Source: an uncultured Anaerolineae bacterium (GTDB lineage: Bacteria; Chloroflexota; Anaerolineae; Aggregatilineales; Phototrophicaceae). From it: DNA of 64,000 nt. Every line of letters begins with the position of its first letter. Positions within the stretch are counted from its first letter, which is position 1. The notes beneath the pieces are model-generated. The model saw only the letters and a list, made by a program, of their open reading frames with translations. It made no database searches and was not told where the DNA came from. Where the stretch lies: contig CALIEB010000007.1 in assembly GCA_938022205.1 (NCBI GenBank), positions 62,001 through 126,000 on the forward strand, given 5' to 3'. A program made the translations under genes and the position numbers. This document shows positions 19,300-29,419 of this stretch, one piece after another.

Positions 19300-20769
19300 C
19301 TATCCGATGAACCACTCACTGCCGCGCATCTCCATCGGCTGCGTGAAGATGAAAAACGCCAAGAGCATGAGCGCGAGCAGATACGCCGCCCAAATCGCCC
19401 ACGCCGCAAAGCTGCGCTGCCCAAACGCCTGCGCGGCGTTGCGTTGCGCCACCCACAGCGCGCCGACAAAGCCTGCCACTAAGCCCGCGCCTTGCAAAAG
19501 GGCAATCGCTTCTAGCGAGGGTGCGCTGTTCCACGTTGCCCAGTCGGCGCGCCCACCCAAAAATTCCTGCAGAATTGGCACGAACGACAGCGGTGCAATT
19601 AGCCAGTGAAACGTGTAATGCGCCCACCAAATGCCAAAGCCCATCGGCGCGAACGCCGGCGCGAACACTGCCGTGACCTCACGCAGGCTGGCGCGGGCGC
19701 GCGTGAGCTTGCGCGCTAGCCACGCCGCCGCTAACGTCGCGCCCAACGGCAGCAGCACCCCGCCCACGCCGAAAAGCAGCAGCAGGAACACCCACTCAGC
19801 GGCGATGCCTGTGGCGGCGGCGAAGTCGGCTTGTAGCGCGTAAACGGGCGGAATCATGCCAAAGGCATTGAGCAAGCCCAGCCACGTCAGCCCAATCACC
19901 ATTAGCGCAACGTCCCAACGCTTTGCCCACGCCCCCACGCGCAGCTCCGTCCCCAGCGGGCGTGTGAACAAGCTGGCGTTGGCGTGTGGACAGGCGCGCA
20001 CGCAGTCCAAGCACAGCGTGCAGTCGAGGTTGCTGGTCATTTGCGGCGCGTAAAGTAGTGTGCCGCAGCCAAGCGTGCCTTGCGGGCTGTGCGTCACTTG
20101 CACGGCGCGCGTCGCCGCGTTGCTGTTGGCGGCGCGCACGGGAATTTCGTCGAGGTGGATGCTGACCTGTGGGGCATACGCGCCGTTGACGCACTCTTTG
20201 CCCGTGCAAGCGGCGCAAACGGCAGGGTCTTTCACGCCGATTTGTGTGGGCGCGAGCGTGCTGTAGACAAAGTTAAACGTTCCCAGCGGACACACGTACT
20301 TGCAGAACGCAGACTCTGTGAAAAAGGCTTCCAGCGCGAACGCGGCCATGAAGTAGAAGACAATCACCCACGCCGTTAGCGCGGGACTTGCCCACATGTC
20401 TAACGCCTCGTAAAGCCAGAACAGCACGAGCAGCCCCGCCATCGCCAGCCACTTGCCGCGCAGAAAGGCGGGAAAGCGTCGTCCGCGCCAAGACAACCGC
20501 TTTGCCAGCGTGCGCGGCAGCGTGAACGGGCAGCCCATGCAGAAGACATTGCCTACCAGCAGCAGCGCAACGACAATTAGCCCGCGATAATGCACCCACG
20601 CGCCGACGGTGGCGAGGTTGCGCGAGGCTTCAGGTGGTCCCGTGAAGCCATCCCAAAGCATCGCTAGTGCCGCTAGCAGGAACAGCGTTTGCAAGGGCAG
20701 CCGCCCCCAGCGTCCGCGCAGCCAACGCAAGGCGGGCATCTCGAGCAGGTCAATGCGTTGTGAACTCAT
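19300..20769 (-). CDS. Polyferredoxin-like membrane protein (NapH/NosR-type 4Fe-4S)
   Basis: FCKYVCPLGTFNF and LDCTLCLDCVRACPHANA cluster motifs with multiple TMs. Confidence 0.8.
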   Translation of the reverse strand: MSSQRIDLLEMPALRWLRGRWGRLPLQTLFLLAALAMLWDGFTGPPEASRNLATVGAWVHYRGLIVVALLLVGNVFCMGCPFTLPRTLAKRLSWRGRRFPAFLRGKWLAMAGLLVLFWLYEALDMWASPALTAWVIVFYFMAAFALEAFFTESAFCKYVCPLGTFNFVYSTLAPTQIGVKDPAVCAACTGKECVNGAYAPQVSIHLDEIPVRAANSNAATRAVQVTHSPQGTLGCGTLLYAPQMTSNLDCTLCLDCVRACPHANASLFTRPLGTELRVGAWAKRWDVALMVIGLTWLGLLNAFGMIPPVYALQADFAAATGIAAEWVFLLLLFGVGGVLLPLGATLAAAWLARKLTRARASLREVTAVFAPAFAPMGFGIWWAHYTFHWLIAPLSFVPILQEFLGGRADWATWNSAPSLEAIALLQGAGLVAGFVGALWVAQRNAAQAFGQRSFAAWAIWAAYLLALMLLAFFIFTQPMEMRGSEWFIG

Positions 20770-20980
20770 ATAGCAGCCTCTCGCTAGGGTTGTTGGGCGC
20801 GCGTGCGATATGCTTCAGCGTGCCATCTTATCTCATTTTACGCCAAAACGTGCAGGCGTTTGTGACCATTGCGACCAACGGCTAACATCCCACTAGGGCG
20901 CGCGCTTTCGCCTAAAACCACCGAAAAGATGGTAGAATAGGGGGGATAAAAACAAGGCACAACCTAAGAAAGAGACCCCT

Positions 20981-21994
20981 ATGCTACAAGAAAACACCGC
21001 GTTTTTGTCGCCACTGGCTGAGTTTTTGTCGCGTCAAATCGGCGTGCCTGTGACAATTAGCGACCCTAAGCCGCTTTCGGGCGGCGCGTCGCGCGATACA
21101 TGGCTGTTTACCGCGCAGTATGGCGACACGCAAGAGAAGCTGGTGCTGCGCCGCGACTTGCCCACGCAAATGTTTGACGGTGCGCTCACCCGCGAGCAGG
21201 AGTTCTTGCTCATGCGCGCCGCCTACGAACACGGCGTGCAGTGCGCGCAGGTGCGCTATCTTTGCACGGACAACGCCGTGTTGGGCAGTCCGTTTTTCGT
21301 GATGGCGTACAAAGCGGGCGTGAGCATCGGCGTGAAGGTGGTGCAGTCGCCCGAACTAGCGCAAGCGCGCGCGCGCCTGCCTGAACAGCTGGCGCAGCAG
21401 CTAGCGACCATTCACGCGCTGCCGCTGGATGGGCTGGACTTTTTGCCGCGTCCGCCGCAAGGCGTGCAAGCCGCTCAAGACACTATCAACCAGATGTACC
21501 CCATTCTCGACGGGCTCGGCGTAAAAAGCCCCACGTGGGAGTGGTGCTTGCGCTGGGCGCAGCGACATCTGCCCGCGCCAATCGCCGATACCTTCGTACA
21601 TGGCGATTTTCGCGTCGGCAACCTGCTTGTGGACGAAAATGGCTTGTCGGCGGTGATTGATTGGGAGTTTGGGCATGTCGGCGACCCCGACGAGGAGCTG
21701 GGCTACATCTGCATGCGCGATTGGCGGTTTGGCAACGGCAAGGCGCATTTTGCCGGCATTGCCGACCGCGAGACCTTCCTCACGGCGTACGAACGCTACA
21801 GTGGGCGCAGCGTCGACCGCGCGCGTGTCGATTGGTGGGAGATTATGGGCAACATCCGCTGGGGCATCATCTGCATGAGCCAAGCCAACCGCCACTTAAG
21901 CGGACAAGAGCGCAGCGTTGAACTTGCTAGCTTGGGGCGGCGCAGCGCAGAAATGCAGCTCGAAGCCCTGCGGTTGATAGGGCGTTACGCTTAG
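20981..21994 (+). CDS. Phosphotransferase family protein (APH / ACAD10-11 N-terminal type)
   Basis: TFVHGDFRVGNLLVDENGLSAVIDWEFGHVGDPDEELGYI. Confidence 0.9.
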   Translation: MLQENTAFLSPLAEFLSRQIGVPVTISDPKPLSGGASRDTWLFTAQYGDTQEKLVLRRDLPTQMFDGALTREQEFLLMRAAYEHGVQCAQVRYLCTDNAVLGSPFFVMAYKAGVSIGVKVVQSPELAQARARLPEQLAQQLATIHALPLDGLDFLPRPPQGVQAAQDTINQMYPILDGLGVKSPTWEWCLRWAQRHLPAPIADTFVHGDFRVGNLLVDENGLSAVIDWEFGHVGDPDEELGYICMRDWRFGNGKAHFAGIADRETFLTAYERYSGRSVDRARVDWWEIMGNIRWGIICMSQANRHLSGQERSVELASLGRRSAEMQLEALRLIGRYA

Positions 21995-21999
21995 GGCGC

Positions 22000-22392
22000 G
22001 CCATAATTACAAAATCTCACGCTGAAAAATTTTAAGTGCTGGCAAAACCTGTCTTTATCGCTAGCCAACATCACGCTGTTGTTTGGCGCAAACAGCTCGG
22101 GCTATCGTGATGTGGTGACGGGACAAGACGACAAGCAAAGAATTCACCTTGAGCTTGCTTGGCGTTTGCGCAAGCCCGCTAACTTTGGTGCGGACTATGC
22201 CGCTTTAGCACATTATGATGATGCAAGTGTGTTGACAAACTGTCAGGTGAGGCAGCAGTGCCAGCAGAAACAGCGCGCTCCAAAGCGCAAGGGCATGCTT
22301 CTACGGGTATTTCTCGCGTGTCGGTCGCAAATCTTGACAATCCTCAATCAAAACAAACGCGGCTATGAGACAGCTTTACGAGTATACTAAAA
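22000..22392 (+). pseudogene. Degraded AAA-ATPase (DUF3696/OLD-like) remnant
   Basis: LTLKNFKCWQNLSLSLANITLLFGANSSG joined directly to YRDVVTGQDDKQRIHLELAWRLRKP; the GKS/T and following segment is missing; no good start codon. Confidence 0.65.
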
Positions 22393-22436
22393 GAGTGAAT
22401 AGAGCGGCGTAGATGACACAAAAAAGGGCGGTAGCC

Positions 22437-23246
22437 ATGCGCAAACTGTTTACCTTAACTCTTGTGCTTCTTCTCGGGGTCTTAGCGGCGTGCGGTGGCG
22501 AAGAGAGCGGCGGCACGACTAGCGACAGCGGCGATAACCCGTTGAGCGTCATTCAATGGTCTCGCGACCCGCTCTATGTCGTGTTTCGCGCGGACACGGT
22601 CGGCGGCGACCCTGACCCGCTGGTGACGGCATTGCGCGTGCCAGAATGCACAATTTATGGCGATGGGCGAGCGGTTTGGGTGACGCTAGCGCGCGACGGC
22701 AACTTCCACGTGCTGTTTGATTTTCTCGACGACGCAACCATCCAAGAGTTTATTAGCTGGCTGGCGATTGATCGCAAAATTTATAGCTACCAAGAGGGCT
22801 ACAAGAACGAGCTGCCGCAGCGCGTGACCCCCGTTTATCGCCAGCTTTACGTCAACGTGAGCGGGATGGCGCACGTTACGGACGATTTCGCAGGGTGGGA
22901 AGTGGACTATTATGAGAGCATCCTCGAACGCTGCAAGACGCTAAGCCGCACGCCGCGCCGCTTTCAGCCAGACGGCGCGTGGCTGCTGGCGGAGTTTGTC
23001 GAAGACACGCGCTTTGTGACCTACCCGATTGTTTACTGGGACGCGGAGGCTGCTGCGTTTAGCTTTAGCGGCATGGCGGTCGACGGCAGTCCGCAGTGGG
23101 TCGAGGGCAACGTCGTGCGCGTGCTGTGGCAATACTTGATAGAGACACCGGGCAACGTGCTGTTCGAAGACGTGTTTGGTCGCTATCGTGTGGCGATGCA
23201 GGTGCCGGGCGTGACGCTCAACGCGCCGCCCGCGCCCAATCAGTAG
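22437..23246 (+). CDS. Putative lipoprotein of unknown function
   Basis: MRKLFTLTLVLLLGVLAACGGEESGG lipobox. Confidence 0.75.
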   Translation: MRKLFTLTLVLLLGVLAACGGEESGGTTSDSGDNPLSVIQWSRDPLYVVFRADTVGGDPDPLVTALRVPECTIYGDGRAVWVTLARDGNFHVLFDFLDDATIQEFISWLAIDRKIYSYQEGYKNELPQRVTPVYRQLYVNVSGMAHVTDDFAGWEVDYYESILERCKTLSRTPRRFQPDGAWLLAEFVEDTRFVTYPIVYWDAEAAAFSFSGMAVDGSPQWVEGNVVRVLWQYLIETPGNVLFEDVFGRYRVAMQVPGVTLNAPPAPNQ

Positions 23247-23304
23247 ACAAAAGCGGCGTTTTGCGTTATGCTCAAACTGCCAATGGTTGTTGGAGAAGAA
23301 GCTC

Positions 23305-24066
23305 ATGCGCTACGAGAACCCTTATCGCACTTGGCAAGCGACGTTGTTTTTGGCGTTGATGTGGTTGGGGATGGTGGTCGTAATCATCCACAACGCGCGC
23401 ACGGCATGGTCTACGCCTGCTGCTGAAGCCGCGTTTACGCCGCGTGAGGTGCTGGTGTTCGTCTCGCAGGACAGCACGGTCTACACGATGGACAGCGGGC
23501 TGCAGACAGCGCACGTGCCGCTGGTACAGTGTCCTGCGCGTCAGCTGCACGTCTTGGCGGATGACGGTGCGCCCGCGTTCACGCTAACCGATGTCACGTG
23601 GCTAGATGACGAGCTGCTGGCGTTTCGCTTCTGGGCGGATAGACCCTACTACATCGTTAGCTCGAACTTAGGCGCGTCAATTCACGCGGTGCAAGCCCCC
23701 GAAAACCCCGCGCTACACATCGTGCTGGAGTGTCCTCCGCGCGCGCAGCAGCAGCACTTGTTGGCGTTCGTGTGGCTGGACGACATGCTCTACATGCACA
23801 ACGTGGGCGCAGGCAGCCTACAGCCTATCATGAGCGCGCCGCAAGCCTGCCGCGTGGCGTGGCAAACGCAGCAAGAGGCACGCAGCGTGGCGACATGGGA
23901 CATGGCGGTGCCGCTTGAAACGGGCGCGGGCATTTTGCCACCTGACAGTTTGGTGGCGTTTTCGCTAACCGTGACGGGTGAGCTAACGGTCGAAGTTCCC
24001 GCGTTCGATGGCTTAATCTTGCACTATGAGGACACCTCTTTGCGCCTGTGGTCGGACTGCCGCTAA
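23305..24066 (+). CDS. Single-TM exported protein of unknown function
   Basis: MRYENPYRTWQATLFLALMWLGMVVVIIHNA TM anchor; ORF collinear with neighbours. Confidence 0.65.
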   Translation: MRYENPYRTWQATLFLALMWLGMVVVIIHNARTAWSTPAAEAAFTPREVLVFVSQDSTVYTMDSGLQTAHVPLVQCPARQLHVLADDGAPAFTLTDVTWLDDELLAFRFWADRPYYIVSSNLGASIHAVQAPENPALHIVLECPPRAQQQHLLAFVWLDDMLYMHNVGAGSLQPIMSAPQACRVAWQTQQEARSVATWDMAVPLETGAGILPPDSLVAFSLTVTGELTVEVPAFDGLILHYEDTSLRLWSDCR

Positions 24067-24081
24067 CAGGCGAACAATTCG

Positions 24082-26109
24082 GTGCAAGCGCGGCGACTAC
24101 ACGGGTTGGTGAGCGCGCTGGCATTCGTGGCGAGTGTCGCGGGGCTGGGGCTGCTCTTTTGGGGCGGGTTCCTGATGCACCCGCTTTTTGCGTTTGAACA
24201 CGTTGAGGCAGGGCTGGGCTACGCGCTGCTGGGTGCGCTGCTCTTGGGCGTGGGGCTTTGGCGGATTGGCGTGTCGCCGTCGCTGCGTGTGCCGCCTATG
24301 CAAGAACGTGCGCCCCGTTGGAACGTGTTCTGGCTAGGCGTGGTCGCGCTGCTGGTGGTCGTTCACTACAACATCTTCCTGTTGCCTAGCCGTGCCGCCG
24401 CGCTTGACCAGCACGTGCAGGTGGTGCTGTTGCTAGGCGGCTGGGGTGCGTGTTGGTGGGCATTGCTCGGCGGTGGTTTGCCGCGCTTGCCGCGCTTGCG
24501 TCTGACGTGGCAAAGCGCGCTTTTCGTCTTGATTATGGCGTTTGCCGCGTGGGCGCGCCTCGTTGACCTCGAAGAGGGCATCCATCGCTTCGTCGATGAG
24601 GTACACTTCGCCAAAGCCGTTGGCGACCTGCTCTATTTTCCCGACGCGCCCATTTTGATGCCGCACGGCGGCGTAACCATGTTCACGTGGCTCTACCCCT
24701 ATGGGCAGCTGTGGACAACGCTGCTCACAGGCGGGGCAAGCCTGACCGGGCTGCGGCTGATGAGCGTGCTGCTGGGCTTGGCGCAAGTGGCGGGCGTGTA
24801 TGTCCTGCTGCGCTTGGGCTTCGACCGCATCACCGCGCTGGTGGGCATGGCGGTGTTGGCGAGCTTTCCGCCTCACTTGCATCTGAGCAGAATAGGGCTG
24901 AACAACATCGCCGACCCCACGTTTGCCGTGTGGGCGTTCATCTTCGCGCTGCTGGCATTGCGCCACAATCGCCAGCGCGACTACGTGCTAGCGGGCGCGT
25001 GCTTGGGCTTGACGCATTACTTTTATGAGGGTGGGCGTGCCTTTTACACGGTGTTCATGCTGCTGTGGCTGGGCTGGCTGTGGTTGACCAGCGCGCGGCG
25101 GCGCGTGCCTTATGGGCTTTGGTACGGCATCGCGGCGTTTGTCGTCACTGTGCTGCCCATGTACTACGTGTGGATAACCAACGAGGTGTCGCTTTTGCCG
25201 CGTGTGGACGCAACCGCACGCGACTTGTCCAGCGAAATTGCACAGGGTTCGCTGCGCATGCCTGTCGTGCAAGTGGTCTGGGAAGGCGTGCGCGCGCTCT
25301 TTCTCGCCTATGTCCACTTTCCGGACAACTCGTCGTTCTACCGCAGCGATACGGGCTACGTGCTGCCGCTGCTCGTGCCGTTCTTCTTGGTTGGGTTGGC
25401 GGCATGCGCGTGGCGGGCGCGCCGCGCCGGCGACAGCCTGCTGCTGTGGTGGGTGCTGGCAGTGCCTGTCGCCAATTACGCCATTGGCACCATGATTTTT
25501 GTCACGCGCTACGCGGTGGGCTTCGTGGCGGTGGCGGCGGTCGTGGCGGTGGGCATGGTGACGGTCACGCGCTTGCTGGGGCGACTGCGCTGGTTTGCGC
25601 CGTTGGCACAGCCGGTGCTGACGCTGTTGGTCGTAGCGGCGATGGTCGGGCAAGCGGACTACTACCTCAATTGGCACTTGCCCCAGTATTACCACCGCCA
25701 GTTCTATTACGAGTATGACCAGACGCGCGACGGTGTGCCGGTTAAAGACTATGACGACATGCTGTTTCGCGCGGTGAAGCTGCCGTCGCCAGTGGACGTG
25801 CATGTCATTGCGCGCGGCGTGCAGGGGCAAATCGGCTTCGGCGCGGTGCTGGCGTTTTACGGACGACATCGTCCAGAAGACTTGACGCTGACGTTTCTTT
25901 ATGTTGAGAACTTGAGCGAACGTTATCTCGCGCGTCTGCCGCGCACGCGCACCCAAGCGTTCTTCTTGGAGCCAGAAGATAACGCCTCGCTAGTGTTGTT
26001 GCGGCGGTTTTTTACGCTTTCCGCCCCGCAAGTCAGTCCGCACAACATCCCGCCCGAGCGGCAGCTGCTGCTTTACGTGGCGGACGTGCTAGACAACATC
26101 AACCGCTAA
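24082..26109 (+). CDS. GT39/PMT-like membrane glycosyltransferase
   Basis: 675 aa, many TMs, GIHRFVDEVHFAKAVGDLL (acidic loop 1) and YPYGQLWTTLLTGG; GTG start. Confidence 0.7.
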   Translation: MQARRLHGLVSALAFVASVAGLGLLFWGGFLMHPLFAFEHVEAGLGYALLGALLLGVGLWRIGVSPSLRVPPMQERAPRWNVFWLGVVALLVVVHYNIFLLPSRAAALDQHVQVVLLLGGWGACWWALLGGGLPRLPRLRLTWQSALFVLIMAFAAWARLVDLEEGIHRFVDEVHFAKAVGDLLYFPDAPILMPHGGVTMFTWLYPYGQLWTTLLTGGASLTGLRLMSVLLGLAQVAGVYVLLRLGFDRITALVGMAVLASFPPHLHLSRIGLNNIADPTFAVWAFIFALLALRHNRQRDYVLAGACLGLTHYFYEGGRAFYTVFMLLWLGWLWLTSARRRVPYGLWYGIAAFVVTVLPMYYVWITNEVSLLPRVDATARDLSSEIAQGSLRMPVVQVVWEGVRALFLAYVHFPDNSSFYRSDTGYVLPLLVPFFLVGLAACAWRARRAGDSLLLWWVLAVPVANYAIGTMIFVTRYAVGFVAVAAVVAVGMVTVTRLLGRLRWFAPLAQPVLTLLVVAAMVGQADYYLNWHLPQYYHRQFYYEYDQTRDGVPVKDYDDMLFRAVKLPSPVDVHVIARGVQGQIGFGAVLAFYGRHRPEDLTLTFLYVENLSERYLARLPRTRTQAFFLEPEDNASLVLLRRFFTLSAPQVSPHNIPPERQLLLYVADVLDNINR

Positions 26110-26115
26110 ATAAAA

Positions 26116-26144
26116 CAAGGCGTTTGGGTTGCCCAAACGCCTTG
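26116..26144 (-). terminator. Rho-independent terminator of the bc-complex operon
   Basis: Perfect 13-bp stem caaggcgtttggg-ttg-cccaaacgccttg; T-rich tract (ttttattta) follows on the minus strand. Confidence 0.8.
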
Positions 26145-26167
26145 CTGTGTGTGGCTTGTTGCTGCGC

Positions 26168-27472
26168 CTATTCGGAGTAGCTCTTGATATAGGCGATGAT
26201 GTTGGCGATGTCTTGTGCGCTCAATTGGTCGGGGTAAGTTACCGGCATCACGCCCGAAGCGTAACCGTCGACAATGTAGGCATTGGGCATGAGAATGCTT
26301 TCGATGAGATAGCGTTCCGCGTCGTAGCCGGCGAACTGTGGCAGGGCAAGGCGCACGTTGTTCACGGTCTCCCAAGTCGTTTCCGTGTTGGGAGCTTGCA
26401 CGCCGCCAAGATGGCAGCTGGAGCAGCCCAAGCGCGTGCCGACCAGCGTGCGGCTGTCGCCGTTGTAAATCGCCTTGCCTACTTCCGCGTCGCCCGTCAG
26501 CATCATGACCGCCTCGTAAGCGGCGTTCACGTCACTACCAATCGTTTGTGGACGGTCGCCGCCCGCGCTTACCAGTGCCGCGTCGGCTTTGAGCTTCATG
26601 AACTGGTTGACGGCATACAAGTCTTCTAGCGTCCAGTTGTCGCCCTTGTCCCAGTTGAGGATGTAGTTGACGATGTCTTCGACTTGGTCAGGACGCAGCG
26701 GACCGCCGCCCAACTGCGACCATGACACCATCAGCGTGCCGCCCCATGCGTCTTGCGAGCCCGGGCGACCGTGAATGAGCGTCGTGCGCAAGAAGCCCGC
26801 GAGGTCGCCCGCCCAATCCGCTTGCCGCAGGCGGTCAGCGTCGCGGATGAGGTACTCGGTCAATGCCAAGCCGCCTTGTGCCATGCGCGCCTCGAGCTGG
26901 GGCAGGTAGCCTTTGTCGACGGCGGGCATCAGCTTGTCTAACAGTGCGGCGCGCTGCTCGTAAAGCGGCGCGAGCTGCTCGTCAATGGCGGCGATTTGCG
27001 CGGGCAAGCTGCCCTCTACGTCAGGGTTGAGCGTCGCGTCGATTTCGCGGATGCGCGCGGCGATCTCTGTTAAGCGTTCGGGGGAGGGGTTTTGCGTTGT
27101 TTCGGTGATGAGAGCCTCGCGCTCGCGGTTGGCATCGGCAATGCGCGAGTTGATTTCCGACTGCGTGCGTTCAAGGCGCGCGATGGCAACGTTCACGCTG
27201 GCGAGAAAGTCGTGACCGAATAACTGCGGGTTGTTCAGACCGGGCGCACGTTCGGCAATTCCCAAGCCGTTCGCGCCGTGACACGTCGAGCAATTGGCGG
27301 CAAAAAGCTCCGCGCCGCGCTCAATTGAACGCCCGAGATGCTGCCGCTCAAACGCCGCCATGCGAGCGGGTTCATTGATGGCAACCCAACCAATAAGCAC
27401 CATGATAGCAACGAACATCGTGATGCCGAGTGAAATACGCCCTTCAATGCTTTCAATAATCAGACGATTCAT
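26168..27472 (-). CDS. Membrane-anchored diheme cytochrome c (bc-complex)
   Basis: CSTCHG and CSSCHL heme motifs; N-terminal TM; downstream of cytochrome b. Confidence 0.88.
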   Translation of the reverse strand: MNRLIIESIEGRISLGITMFVAIMVLIGWVAINEPARMAAFERQHLGRSIERGAELFAANCSTCHGANGLGIAERAPGLNNPQLFGHDFLASVNVAIARLERTQSEINSRIADANREREALITETTQNPSPERLTEIAARIREIDATLNPDVEGSLPAQIAAIDEQLAPLYEQRAALLDKLMPAVDKGYLPQLEARMAQGGLALTEYLIRDADRLRQADWAGDLAGFLRTTLIHGRPGSQDAWGGTLMVSWSQLGGGPLRPDQVEDIVNYILNWDKGDNWTLEDLYAVNQFMKLKADAALVSAGGDRPQTIGSDVNAAYEAVMMLTGDAEVGKAIYNGDSRTLVGTRLGCSSCHLGGVQAPNTETTWETVNNVRLALPQFAGYDAERYLIESILMPNAYIVDGYASGVMPVTYPDQLSAQDIANIIAYIKSYSE

Positions 27473-27566
27473 GTTCGCACATTTCCCTGTTTGGTGAAGT
27501 GATTCTCGCGTCCAGCGGGGGTATCACCGTTTAGCGATGCCCCCGCTGCTAACAACCGTTCTTGGC

Positions 27567-29381
27567 TTAGTCGAAGTACGCCGAGTCTCTGTGTAGATAG
27601 AAGTGCTTGGCATCGATGCGGCGCAAGATGGTGGGATTGCCGTCCTGGTCGAGAACCGGCTGACCCATCGTATCCAGCACGTACAGGAAGATGGGTTCGC
27701 CGTTCGCGTCACGCTGCACCTTGCCGTTGACCACTTCGACACCGTCCCAGCTAATTACGAGGTCGATACGGCGTAAGTTAGGCTGGTCCTCGGTGATGAC
27801 AATCGCGCCCCAGGCGTTGGGCAGCTCTTCGCCGTACTTTTTAAGGTCGTGCGCCAGCATCTCGAGCAGGTGCTTGAGCTGCGGTGCGTCGTCTGGCACG
27901 GGACGGAAGTTGCTAGGCAGCGCGACAAGGTGGTCGCGCGAGACCAGCACGTTGCGCATTTGCGCAAGCTCACCGTTTTCGTTGATGCGGCTTTGGAACG
28001 CGCTAATCGTGCTGCGCGCGTCCGCCGCGCCGATTTGTGCGGTGGTGTACATGCCCGGCACGGCTTGCTCAAACGGTATTGTGCGGGCAGGACCGACGTG
28101 GCTGTGCGCTGGCTCCATCGTCAGCTTGTGCAGGATTTCGATTTCGGCGGAGGTTGCCACCGCGAACTCTGGCAAGCCCATGTAGCTCAACACGGTGGTG
28201 AAGCTGACCAGCAGCATTGCCAACGTCAGGGAGATGCGGCGATGTGCGTAGCGGCGGCTCTTGGTCACGTCAAGATAGGGCATGACGGCTAGCACGCCGA
28301 TGAGCAGCGTCGGGAAGGCGATGCCCCAGAAGAACTTGTCCCCCAGCTTAAGCGCGCCCTGAATCCACAAGAAGTACCACGGGGCGGTTGTGCCGAGCGG
28401 GGTGTTCTGCGGGTCAGCGTGGTTTTCCAGCGGCGCGTGATAGAACCAGATGCACAGCACGACCAAGATGAACGTGGTCACGCTCATCCAAAGGATTTCG
28501 TTGGTCATGATGTCGGGGATGAAGTAGACGCGCTTGTCCAGCGGCACGCGCTTGGCGGTGTCTTCGCCGATGTTCTCGAGGCGCGGCGGCAAGCTGTGAC
28601 CGTGAATAATCACCTTGTAGTAGTGAACGCCGGTGAAGACGAACAGCAGCAAGGGCAGCAGCAGCACGTGCGCCAGATAGAAGCGCAGCAAGCCGTTCGC
28701 GCCCAGCTCAGGCGCGCCGCGCACCAGCAGGTTGACCTGTTCGCCGATGAGGGGGGTGGCTTCTGCCATCGACGCGCCAATCGTCACCGCCCAGAGTGAC
28801 AATTGGTCCCAAGGCAGCAGGTAGCCTGTGAAGCTGAGCAAGCCGGTGATCACTAGCAGCAGCACGCCGGTGAACCAAGTGAACTGGCGCGGTTTTTTGT
28901 AGCTGCCGGTGATCCACGTTCGCATCATGTGCATGGCGACAATCAGCACCATTGCCTCTGCGCCGAGACGGTGCAGGTCGCGCACGAACTGCCCCAGCGG
29001 CACGTTGCTGAGAATGTTGAGCATGTTGCCGTAGGCGATTTCGGGCGAGGGCGTGTACCACAACATCAGCAGCAAGCCCGTAATCGTTTCGAACACGACG
29101 AAGTAGGTGGACAGCCAGCCCAAGCGGAAGGTGGGATAAACGCCGGTCATGTCCTTGTGGAAATAGCCGGGGCGCATGTGCAGCCAGAAGCTGTCGGCGT
29201 GGGGGCGCAAGCGTGGGTCAGGCTTGCGCATCTGGTCGCCGCGCAGCGCGGCGCGGATGTCGCCGATGTTCATGCCTGCCGTAATGCGCTCAACGGTTTC
29301 GTCGATGCCCTCGAAAATGGCTTTCTTCAAGCCTTTTTCGCGCACATCGTCTAAAAAGGACGGAAAGGGTAGGATAGACAT
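27567..29381 (-). CDS. Cytochrome b (b6/petD fused) with C-terminal extension
   Basis: Cyt b TM helices, LHRLGAEAMVLIVAMHMMRTW, SFTGYLLPWDQLSLWAVTIG, PWYFLWIQGALKLGDKFFWG. Confidence 0.93.
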   Translation of the reverse strand: MSILPFPSFLDDVREKGLKKAIFEGIDETVERITAGMNIGDIRAALRGDQMRKPDPRLRPHADSFWLHMRPGYFHKDMTGVYPTFRLGWLSTYFVVFETITGLLLMLWYTPSPEIAYGNMLNILSNVPLGQFVRDLHRLGAEAMVLIVAMHMMRTWITGSYKKPRQFTWFTGVLLLVITGLLSFTGYLLPWDQLSLWAVTIGASMAEATPLIGEQVNLLVRGAPELGANGLLRFYLAHVLLLPLLLFVFTGVHYYKVIIHGHSLPPRLENIGEDTAKRVPLDKRVYFIPDIMTNEILWMSVTTFILVVLCIWFYHAPLENHADPQNTPLGTTAPWYFLWIQGALKLGDKFFWGIAFPTLLIGVLAVMPYLDVTKSRRYAHRRISLTLAMLLVSFTTVLSYMGLPEFAVATSAEIEILHKLTMEPAHSHVGPARTIPFEQAVPGMYTTAQIGAADARSTISAFQSRINENGELAQMRNVLVSRDHLVALPSNFRPVPDDAPQLKHLLEMLAHDLKKYGEELPNAWGAIVITEDQPNLRRIDLVISWDGVEVVNGKVQRDANGEPIFLYVLDTMGQPVLDQDGNPTILRRIDAKHFYLHRDSAYFD

Positions 29382-29419
29382 ACGCGCTAGGTTCTCCTCA
29401 TGCTAACAATAAAACGCCA

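Noticed and set aside
24988-25956. 322-aa minus-strand ORF inside the GT39-like gene
   Set aside because: H/R/Q-rich shadow ORF with no recognisable motif; the opposite strand has a coherent TM protein.
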